Part shown: one piece after another, positions 7,746 through 16,500 of the stretch
How positions within the stretch are numbered: the stretch's first letter is position 1
How the letters are laid out: each line of letters starts with the position of its first letter
Origin: an uncultured Clostridia bacterium
Lineage (GTDB): Bacteria; Bacillota; Clostridia; Oscillospirales; Acutalibacteraceae
Assembly (NCBI GenBank): GCA_937876205.1
Contig: CALEII010000030.1
Coordinates: 43,948-107,947 of the forward strand
Direction of reading: 5' to 3'
DNA: 64,000 bases
Notes under the pieces: generated by a model
The model's database searches: none
The model's input: only the letters and a program-made list of their open reading frames with translations
What the model was told of the DNA's origin: nothing
Program-made: the position numbers and the translations under genes

Positions 7746-9074
7746 TCAATAGTTATATTTCTTTTTCATTATTATCGTAAAGAATACCGTGACAGCAATT
7801 GATATCAGCTCTGCGGCAACAACGGCAAGCCATATTCCGTCAAGACCGAGAACCAACGGTAATGTGAGAACTGCAATTACCTGAAACAGCAGTGTGCGTG
7901 CGAATGAAATTATTGCAGACACAAGCCCGTTATTGAGCGCAGTAAAGAATGATGAGCCGAAAATATTAAAGCCCATAAAGATGAAAGACAGTGAGAACAG
8001 CATAAAGCCTCTTGTTGTCATCTCAAAAAGCTCTCTGTCGTAGCTGACAAAAATACCGGAAAGAGGCTTTGCGAGAATTTCTGCTGCCGCAGTCATTACC
8101 ACTGCAAAAACACTGATGATAACAAGACTCTTTTTAAGAAGATTTTTCAGTTCGCCGTGGTTTTCTGCGCCGTAATGAAAGCTTATTATGGGCGCACTTG
8201 CAATGGAATAGCCGAGGAAAACAGACACAAATATAAAGTTTACATACATTATTACACCGTATGCGGCAATGCCGTTTTCACCTGCGACATTCATAAGCTG
8301 AAAATTATAGAGCATATTTACTGTTGACATAGAGAGGTTTGTCATCATTTCTGACGAGCCGTTTGTGCAGGTCTTTATAAGAGCTTTTATATCAAAATCA
8401 GCCTTTGACAGCCTGAGTGTGGTTTTCTTTGAAACTATGAAATATATTAGCGGAATTATTCCTCCGACACACTGACTGATGCCTGTAGCCCAGGCAGCGC
8501 CTGCAAGCCCCCAATTAAAAACTGCAATGAAAAGCGCATCCAGAACGATGTTTGTCACGCCTGCGGCAACTGTAATGAAAAGCCCGAGCTGAGGTTTCTC
8601 TGCAGCAATAAGAAAGCTCTGGAATTCATTCTGCAGCACAAATGCAACAGTGAAAGGCAGAAGGATTCTTGAATAAAGCACGCAGTCAGCGAGCATTTCA
8701 CCCTCTGCACCGAGCAAAGATGCAATTTGTTCAATAAAAACAAAGCCTATTGCTGAAATAATAACGGCAAAAACAGATGAAACATATATAAGCATTGAAA
8801 AAATTCCGTTTGCTTTTTTTGTGTCACCTGCACCCATTATTTTTGAAACAAGTGCGCTGCCGCCTGTGCCTATCATAAATCCGAGTGAGCCCACAAGCAT
8901 AAGCACGGGCATAATAAGATTTATTGCCGCAAATGGGGTTTTACCCACAAAGTTTGATACAAAAATTCCGTCTACAACGCCGTAAATGGAGGTGAAAATC
9001 ATCATTATAATTGACGGAACCGAAAAACGGAGCAGTTTCTTATATGTAAAGTGTTCGCACAGCTGAATGTTCAT
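7746..9074 (-). CDS. MATE-family multidrug/metabolite exporter
   Basis: A 442-residue polytopic membrane protein with about 12 hydrophobic segments in two pseudo-symmetric halves, the usual MATE length. Family features are the N-terminal FSVPSIIMMIFTSIYGVVDG segment, FVGKTPFAAINL, and GTGGSALVSKIMGAGD at the end of the third helix region. MATE proteins export cationic drugs or metabolites using a sodium or proton gradient. The ATG at 9074 follows an aggag-like GGGAGAT stretch. It is monocistronic, and the substrate cannot be read from sequence. Confidence 0.92.
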   Translation of the reverse strand: MNIQLCEHFTYKKLLRFSVPSIIMMIFTSIYGVVDGIFVSNFVGKTPFAAINLIMPVLMLVGSLGFMIGTGGSALVSKIMGAGDTKKANGIFSMLIYVSSVFAVIISAIGFVFIEQIASLLGAEGEMLADCVLYSRILLPFTVAFVLQNEFQSFLIAAEKPQLGLFITVAAGVTNIVLDALFIAVFNWGLAGAAWATGISQCVGGIIPLIYFIVSKKTTLRLSKADFDIKALIKTCTNGSSEMMTNLSMSTVNMLYNFQLMNVAGENGIAAYGVIMYVNFIFVSVFLGYSIASAPIISFHYGAENHGELKNLLKKSLVIISVFAVVMTAAAEILAKPLSGIFVSYDRELFEMTTRGFMLFSLSFIFMGFNIFGSSFFTALNNGLVSAIISFARTLLFQVIAVLTLPLVLGLDGIWLAVVAAELISIAVTVFFTIIMKKKYNY

Positions 9075-9227
9075 TTTTATCTCCCGTATAAGTACTATGG
9101 CATATTATATTGGTATAATAATGAAATGTCAAGGTGTATAAATCCGGCATTTTCAGCTCTTAAATAAGCAACAGAATAACACTGAAAAAAATAATTTAAA
9201 AAAAATAAAAAATTTTACAAAAAAGGC

Positions 9228-9256
9228 TTGCAAAAATATAAATAGTATGGTATTAT
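9228..9256 (+). promoter_or_regulatory. Promoter of tRNA-Pro(GGG)
   Basis: TTGCAA (9228-9233) and TATTAT (9251-9256) are 17 nt apart, 18 nt before the mature tRNA 5' end. Confidence 0.65.
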
Positions 9257-9274
9257 ATTGAACGTTCCGAACAT

Positions 9275-9350
9275 CCGGGTGTGGCGCAGTTGGGAGCGCG
9301 CTTGACTGGGGGTCAAGAGGCCGTGAGTTCAAGTCTCGCCACTCGGACCA
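9275..9350 (+). tRNA. tRNA-Pro (anticodon GGG)
   Basis: A complete cloverleaf of 76 nt with encoded CCA. The acceptor stem is CCGGGTG with CACTCGG (one G-T pair), the anticodon stem CTTGA/TCAAG encloses a CTGGGGG loop, and the T-arm contains GTTCAAG. Its 3' end is partly duplicated at 9494-9514, marking it as an integration target. Confidence 0.95.
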
Positions 9351-9431
9351 AAAAACCGTTAGAGCCTAGTGCTTTGACGGTTTTTATTTATCAAAAAACA
9401 GGTGGGACTTGAACTCATAGTCCATCTTTCG
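9351..9431 (+). repeat. 81-bp direct repeat, copy A: terminator plus integrase tail
   Basis: The same sequence recurs in the same orientation at 32111-32192 with one extra T and one substitution. It contains a terminator hairpin (CCGTTAGAGC with GTGCTTTGACGG). On the minus strand it carries the last 15 codons of a tyrosine-recombinase-like frame ending in SHLFFDK-stop (stop at 9384-9386). It sits directly after the CCA of tRNA-Pro, as the end of an integrated element would. Confidence 0.75.
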
Positions 9432-9493
9432 GCGGCTCGCCTTAGCGGAGCCGAAAGGGACACAAAATTGACACTTTGCATTGCAAAGCAATG

Positions 9494-9514
9494 CAAGTCT
9501 CGCCACTCGTACCA
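9494..9514 (+). other. Duplicated 3' end of tRNA-Pro (probable att site)
   Basis: The 16-mer CAAGTCTCGCCACTCG at 9494-9509 repeats the tRNA 3' end at 9330-9345, and both are followed by one base and ACCA. The 164-bp offset is what a site-specific integration at the tRNA leaves behind. The DNA between looks like the shrunken remnant of an element. Non-genic DNA from here to 9786 otherwise holds only terminators. Confidence 0.75.
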
Positions 9515-9522
9515 TTTAAAAC

Positions 9523-9552
9523 AAAAAGGCTTGCTGTTTAGCAAGCTTTTTT
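9523..9552 (+). terminator. Terminator downstream of the duplicated tRNA end
   Basis: GCTTGC (9529-9534) pairs with GCAAGC (9541-9546), with A-rich sequence before and six T after. It may be the tRNA gene's original terminator, now displaced by the insertion. Confidence 0.75.
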
Positions 9553-9694
9553 GTTATGTTTACGCAAATATGACGGTCCGTTTGGTTCGTTATGTTCCAC
9601 AAAAACTATAGGTTTTTTCTTTTGTTGTTAACTTTATGTATATGGTCTACACATGCCTCTACTTCTATTATTTCCACTCCTAAAGGACCCAATG

Positions 9695-9732
9695 AAAAAA
9701 CCGTTAAAGCTCAGCACTTTAACGGTCTTTTT
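9695..9732 (+). terminator. Bidirectional terminator hairpin
   Basis: CCGTTAAAG (9701-9709) pairs with CTTTAACGG (9717-9725), with A tracts before and T tracts after. It resembles the hairpin inside the 81-bp repeat and can also end the minus-strand gene that stops at 9787. Confidence 0.7.
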
Positions 9733-9786
9733 TATAAATTCTTGTTTACATAATATCAGTTACGGGAAATGCCTGCTTGTGTGATT

Positions 9787-10467
9787 TCAATATTGAGTAA
9801 ACATTATTGTGCAATTGTTTTCATTGAGTTCAGGTGTGTTTACAAATGTCTTTGCAGAAGCGGCAAGCCCTGAAAGTCTTATTCTGCGGGTAACGCTTCC
9901 GTCCGGGATGCCGTCTGAATTATCCTTATAATAGATTAAAATATCAGAATCAATATCCTTACCGGATATATTTTTAACGGACACAGAGCCGTTCAGAACA
10001 CTTATTTCAAGCACATCTTCATTCATTGACGGAGGAGTGGCGAAATTCAGAATATTTTCCGTTTTCCAAAGCGTATATACCGCATCGGCATCAAAACCGA
10101 CATTTTCGTTGCACACAAGCATGACCTTTGTGTTTCTGAGCAATACAGATGCGTTGAAACTGTATGTTTCATTGCCGTTTTTTACCGTGAGAACGGCATA
10201 TTCAACATCGGTACCGGAAATATTTTCAGCTACAACGGCAAGTCTGCCGTTATATTCTGTAATTTCTGAAATTTTAAGCCAGCTGTCAACATTTATGTCT
10301 GTTGACGGCTTCTGTGTGTATGCTGTTTTGCTTTCAACCTCAGTTTCTGCAACGGTTGATGCCTCTTCAGACGGTAAAACACCGAATTTAAGCATTACTG
10401 TCATAAAAACGACAATTGCCGCCAGGCTGATAAGCACGACAGCCACAATATTTTTTTTCATAAACAT
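9787..10467 (-). CDS. Membrane-anchored extracellular protein of unknown function
   Basis: A 226-residue protein with one N-terminal transmembrane segment (KNIVAVVLISLAAIVVFMTV), a Glu/Thr-rich linker to about residue 55, and a beta-rich extracellular part. The part repeats a motif of the kind AVVAENISGTDVEYAVLTVK and VSVKNISGKDIDSDILIYYK, which suggests two FxLYD-like immunoglobulin-type strands domains. I do not recognise a family. The second ATG (10461) may be the true start because AGGAT stands about 8 nt before it. It follows the giant GH2 gene on the same strand but is separated from it by a terminator. Confidence 0.6.
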   Translation of the reverse strand: MFMKKNIVAVVLISLAAIVVFMTVMLKFGVLPSEEASTVAETEVESKTAYTQKPSTDINVDSWLKISEITEYNGRLAVVAENISGTDVEYAVLTVKNGNETYSFNASVLLRNTKVMLVCNENVGFDADAVYTLWKTENILNFATPPSMNEDVLEISVLNGSVSVKNISGKDIDSDILIYYKDNSDGIPDGSVTRRIRLSGLAASAKTFVNTPELNENNCTIMFTQY

Positions 10468-10484
10468 ATCCTGTCCTCGGAAAA

Positions 10485-10510
10485 GCTCAGCCCGTTTTTT
10501 CGGGCTGAGC
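10485..10510 (-). terminator. Terminator of the giant GH2 gene
   Basis: A perfect 10-bp GC-rich stem, GCTCAGCCCG with CGGGCTGAGC around six T, then TTTT on the minus strand. Confidence 0.85.
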
Positions 10511-10516
10511 CTGATT

Positions 10517-13500
10517 TTATTCTGCTATTGACAACAATTCAAGAATCGCCCTGAAGAAATCAATAAGTTTTCTGAAAACGCGTGCAAGCTCCTCAAAGAA
10601 GCCGTTTTCAACAGATGTGTCACTTCCGTCACCGTCTGAGGATTCATCATCAGTCTCAGTCCTATCAACAGACACAACAACCGTTATTGCCTTTGAGTCA
10701 TCGGTATAGCCGTTTTCATAGGCGCCGGTTACAGTATAAGTATAGGTGCCGGCATCTGTGACGCTTATATTCACCGTCCATTCGGTGATTCCGTCATCCT
10801 CATGCTTCTGAGCAACAGCTTCAAACTGCTCGGGTGACAACACATTACCGTTTTTGTCAGTAATAACAAGAGACGCCACATCAGAGGATGTATTGAGTTT
10901 TACCGAAACAACGCTGTTGCCGTCAGCATCGGTTGAAACTTCAGGCTCTCCTGCCTGTTCAATATCGAGTGCGGCAGTTCTCATTCTCATAAGAGAATAT
11001 GCAGCTGCAGGAGTTGCGTATGTTGATGCAACCATAAGCACTTCTTCCTCAACGGGTGTCGGAATTCGGAAATATCCCTTTCCGCCGAACTGTGAGAATG
11101 TCCATTTGAGGTTTGTGATTGAAAGCACGCTGTCTGCATCACCCGTATTCTGAATAACAACCGTTCCTGTTGTATAGTAGTTATTTCCGTCTGCGGCTGT
11201 AATCTGCTGCCATGTAAGTTTGCCGTCACCGGGAAGAACTGTGTTCAACGAGTAATAAAGGTCTGTTGCTGTTTCAATTTCAAGCTCCGTTGTTTTTGAA
11301 GCATATGAAACTGTAAGCGCGGGGCTGCCGCATGCAAGTTTTGTGCCTAACTGAATATCGGTAGGAACTGCCGTTGCAATAATTTCAAATGCAACTGCCT
11401 GATCCTTTGCAAGATAAAGTTCATTGTTGGGGCCTGCATATTTATATGTTTCAATGTTATTGTCGAGAGCGGCAATACCGTCTATAAAGATAATACCCTG
11501 CTTTTCCGCATCAGGCTCTGACAATGAATCGGCACCGATGAGCATATCTTTAAGTTCAAGATAGCTGGGATAAAGTTCATCATCGGTTGAATAAGCATCC
11601 TTTACTTCTTTATCTTCAATACCGTCATCCTTACCTGCAGGATCAAAGATTTTGATTGCATCAAGATACAGTCTGTAATAATTTGTACCGTCCTGAGCTG
11701 TGGAGAAGTGTCCGTACCGGCTTGAGAATGAAGGAGTGATGGTTACACTGTATGTGTCATATTCAAGGTCAGTCACTTTTATAACGGGTATCTGATAAAG
11801 TGTATCTCTTGAGCCGTCTTCGGCAAGAAGCCAACCGTAAGCATATGCATATGCGGGGTTATCGGTTACCGTCTCGGATGAATTACCGTCTGTATCATAA
11901 TAATGCGGAATATTGGTAATTGCACCGTTTTTATCATAATACATCTTTGTCGGTGTGCAAAGACCTTCCTCTGACCTGTACATCGGAGTTGTGCCTGATG
12001 ATTCAAGTGTTGGATTACCGTTTGCATCATTATAGATTCTGCCGTAATTATAGCCGTAGAATGTATCAACAAGATGATTTCTGACAACCTTGCCGTCTTC
12101 ATCTCTGATAATTACATTGTATATACCCGTGGTGCTGTCAGAGACACTTATAAGGTCAAAGCCCGTGCCTGTGAATGTGAAATCAACAGTCGGCCATGCG
12201 GCACCTGAGCTGCCGCTGTATGCCGATTGAGGATTATTCTTTGTGCTGACATCAACATAATGTGTGCTTCCGCCGCTGTATTGAGCAAAAGACATATAAT
12301 TCGTTTCATATCCGTAAGGATCAGCCTCGCTGTCCGTAAGGTCTGCAGACTGTCTGAGAGTTGTTTCCTGCATACCGCTCGTTTTCCATATGCCGTAATT
12401 ATTTACGGAATTGTCATAGTTTGAGGGGACTTTACCGTCGGTATATGTCAGCGTGTCAAAGGTGTCTTCATAATAAATTGAAGTTGCGGGGACAAATGTT
12501 GTTTTTTCAATCTGATAATAAACAACATCTGCGGCATATGTGGGGTCACCCGTAATTTTTGCACAGACATAGAAATGCTCGGCTTCAGTCATATTCATTG
12601 TGTTGAGTGTATATGATGTGTTGCCATCATTATCGATTGTACATGTGCCGTATTTCATGCCGTCAACGGTATATGTGACTCCGTCTTCAAACGGCACATC
12701 AATCTCAGGCAGTTCAAAAGTATATCTTGTGTGAACTTCTTCATTTACGGCACAAAGACCGAGATATTCAACCTTTACATTGTTATCAACGGCAGCCTGT
12801 GAAAGATTGTTATTGTCTTCTATGTTATATTCAACGGGAAGACCGTAATCGAGAGTAAGAGTCTGGTCAATGATTCTTACTTCTTCAGATGTTTCGGAAA
12901 GGTTGAATGACATATGGCAGTTTGAGTCCGAAGCACCTCTTTCAAGATAGAAGAAGTTGAGTGTATGTACCTGACCGTCTGAAATAACCTGATGGAGCTT
13001 ATTGAGAGCCGCAATGGTATCAGGACTGTAATTTGCCGCATCGGGGTGATTTTCAACAAGCTTGTTGTAGGAGTATGTGCATTCATACTCTCCGCCCTTG
13101 AGCTTAGCATATGAGCAGCCGTCCTTGGACACAGTATCGGCAACATCCATAGCGAACTGGTAGTTGATTGTGCATTCAGTGAAGTTGATTGTAACCCCAC
13201 GGGCACCGTGAAGACCGCCGTTATCAAGAACAAGAACACCGTCGATGTAAACAAGAACATCATCGTCACCCGAGAAGTTGAATATAACATCCTTACCGTT
13301 TGCGTGCTTACCGCCCTTGGGAATATAGAAGTTATGCTCAAAGGTGAAGCCGTAGTGATAAATCGCATGTTCACTTGTAAGGTCTGTTGCACCCTGCTGA
13401 TAGTTGAAGGGGAAGAAGCCCGAGCCTGAATTGGGACCTATTGCCTTCCATTCATCAACCTCATTCAGCTGCATATCAACAGTCTGATTTTCATCATCGA

Positions 13501-16500
13501 AGGAGCCCTGAACAAGGTGAGTAGAATCGCTGCTGTCGAAGTAATATGTATTTACGCCGTATTCATCGGTGCTGATAAAAATGGGAAATTCTGCATCCCA
13601 GTAGTATTTTGCAAACCTGCCGGTTGTGGCAGTTGTTACGTTACCGTCAGCATCGAGATTTTCACGGGTGAACAGATCGGGGAAGTAAACGCTTATGCCG
13701 CTGAGATAGTTGAGCGTTACCGCGTTCCACTTATTATTCTCATCGGTAGCAACATAGTATGTATACAGTCCTACATCCGTAGGCTCTGTGCCGTTCTCGT
13801 AATCGTGACCGTCATTCGAGTATGAAAGAGGAATCTGGTATGCTGAGTGCGATGTTACAACACCGTTTTCAAGTGTTGATCCTGCAAGACCCTGCACGGA
13901 GGCACCGTCATAAACCTCGTGCAGTCCGTCCCAATCCAATATCGGGTCATTTTCACCTCGGGTATTTTCCTTGGTGTAGATATTCCAGAGCGTCATTACG
14001 GGAATGGTTTTATAGCTATCCTGCGGATCAGCAAACGATGCACTGTTTTTAATATCACTTCCGTCATACGGCTTACCGGTAAACTGCAGGGAGTAGATTG
14101 CCGCATAGATGCCTGCAACCTCATCCAGAGCCTTATCGGCATATCCGGGAGCCCATGTGCGTGTATCGTAGCCGATAATATCCTTTATCTGCCTTACAAG
14201 ATTGCTGTCAGCAAGAATAGCATTCTTCATAGTGCTGATTGAGATACTGTTCATAAGTGTACCGCCGTCTGAGTAATCGGGAGTGTCACCTGTATTATCA
14301 TATCCGTATTTAAAAAGTGTGCCGTCTATCTTCTTAATATCCATTTCAAGGGCAGCGATTGCATCCTTTATAGCCTGAGTTGCAGCGGCATAATCGGAAT
14401 CTTTTGATTTAGGGTCCGAATAAACGCTGACACCGTTTTCAAGCTGTCTGAGCAAGGTCTCAAAGCTTTCTCTTGTGAACACATGATAGTCTTCGGCAAT
14501 ACCTTCGAGAAGGGCATTATAGAGAGCGATTTTTGAAGATGAAGTCTTATACGGTTTTGCATAAAGCCATAAGTTTGATAATTCAGTTGGCGGATTATAA
14601 AACTCAAAATATTCCCATTGACGTGAAATATATATCGGATAGCCGAGTTCACTATTATAAATCAAAACAGAGCCGTCTGCATTTGCCTGAACTGTAAACA
14701 GGTGAGGTGTTGTATCAAGCAGCATTTTCCAGTTGTTGTTCCACAGATATTCCTTTGTCTGCTTGCTCTGGATGTAATACTGATTACCACCCTGATGTAT
14801 AAATGTGAAGACATTTTCATCGCCTGTATTGAATTTTTCATATGCATAAGCAGAACCTTCACCTGCAAATTCAACATCGGAAAGTGAATTTACTGCCGAC
14901 ATTGTCCAACTGTCGAAAATTATATTTGCCATAACAAGATTTCCGCGGCTGATTACATAATCTCCGTTTCTGAGTACACCGTCTGTAATTGAAGAATCTG
15001 CAAAATAAGGCTGGAACGGTGCAGTTTCATCCACATCTGCAGGAGGATCAACAGGCTCGGATGCAAAATTTTCAGGTGCTGAATAAAGCCACATAAAAGA
15101 TGCATCACCGCTATTCTGTGCAACTTCAAAATATTCCCATGTACGTGAAACGTAATCATTACCCGAATAAATCTGAATCGAACCGTCATCTCTGACATTT
15201 ACGGACAATTCCTGCGGAGTTGTGCTGTATTTAAATACCCAAGGGGCAATATTCAGATATTCACCTGTGGTTTTATTCTGAATATAATATTTATTTCCGC
15301 CTCTGTGAGTAAATTTAAAAACATAGTTCTCGCTTGCACTGAATTTATTGTAAGAATAACCGGAACCTTCAGATGCCCATTCCTCATCAGATGCTGCCTG
15401 GTGTGCATCCAGCATATTCCAATCTTTATACTGTTTATCTGCTAACAGATACAGTTTGCTGTTGATTGCATAATAACCGTCTGCAATACTGCCTTCTGAT
15501 ACTGATGAATCGGCAAGATAAATTTCAAATTTATCTTGAACAGGCTCTTCACCGCTGTCACCCGAATCACCTGAGCCGCCTGTGTCACCCGAGCCGCCTT
15601 CGGGAGGTGTAAGCTTATTGATATTATATTTTACAATTTCAAATTCATCATAAATAGTTACCTGATACTCTGTATCATTCTGTCTGATAACCTCATCAAG
15701 TTCATCAGTAAGCCTTATTCCTGATTCACTTACACTTGTTACCGTAACACCTTCGGTAGAGAAGCTTGTTGTGCCGTCTGATGCGGTTGCTGTAATGTTT
15801 ATTGTGCCCTCTTCGTCAGTTGTGCGGAGAATTACAAGTGCTCTGCCGTTGAACATCTGAATTTCTGCCTCTGAATCTGAAATAATTACAGATTTCTGCT
15901 GGAATTTTTCTGTTGTGGCGGGATTTCCGTTATCAACACCTATAATTTTAGCGTATCTGGCTGATGAATCGTCTACCTTGATGCTGAGAGTGCCGTTATA
16001 ATCGTTCATAAAGTTTCCGTCGGCATCTCTTGCTTCATATTCAATATAAACATAGTCTGTACCGTCTGCAACAAACATATTTCTGTTGCCCCATACAGTT
16101 GACGCAATCTGTGTTGCATTTCCTGATACGGATGCGGCTGAACCGACCGTATCTGTTATTTCATTGTTGCTTTCATCGTATGCTTTTACGGAAAGAGTGC
16201 CTTCCTCGTATTTTACGCTGAACTGAGCATATAAATCTTCACCCGTTCCGTTATAAAAATGCTCTGCCGTGCATGATGAAGAATCAACAATTGTTTCGTT
16301 CCATGTTTTGTATGTATAAAGACCGCCGTCTGAACTGACATCTGTTGCTGTTGCTGTTGCGATAACCTTTCCGTTGAGCAAAAGCTCAATTTTTGCCGCA
16401 TTGCTGTAAACTGCAACGGGAACATATCCGTTTGTTACGGTGAGCTTATCTTTATTCCATGAACCGGGAACAAGGTGAAGGGTTGTACTTGTATCATTCC

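Noticed and set aside
9402..9611. 69-residue frame downstream of tRNA-Pro
   Set aside because: It spans the integrase-tail repeat, the duplicated tRNA end and the terminator, all read as non-coding structures, and it has no ribosome site.
12877..13392. A 171-residue minus-strand frame inside the giant GH2 gene
   Set aside because: It is an out-of-frame shadow within a strongly supported multidomain protein; its composition is Ser/Thr/Arg-rich as expected for a shifted frame.
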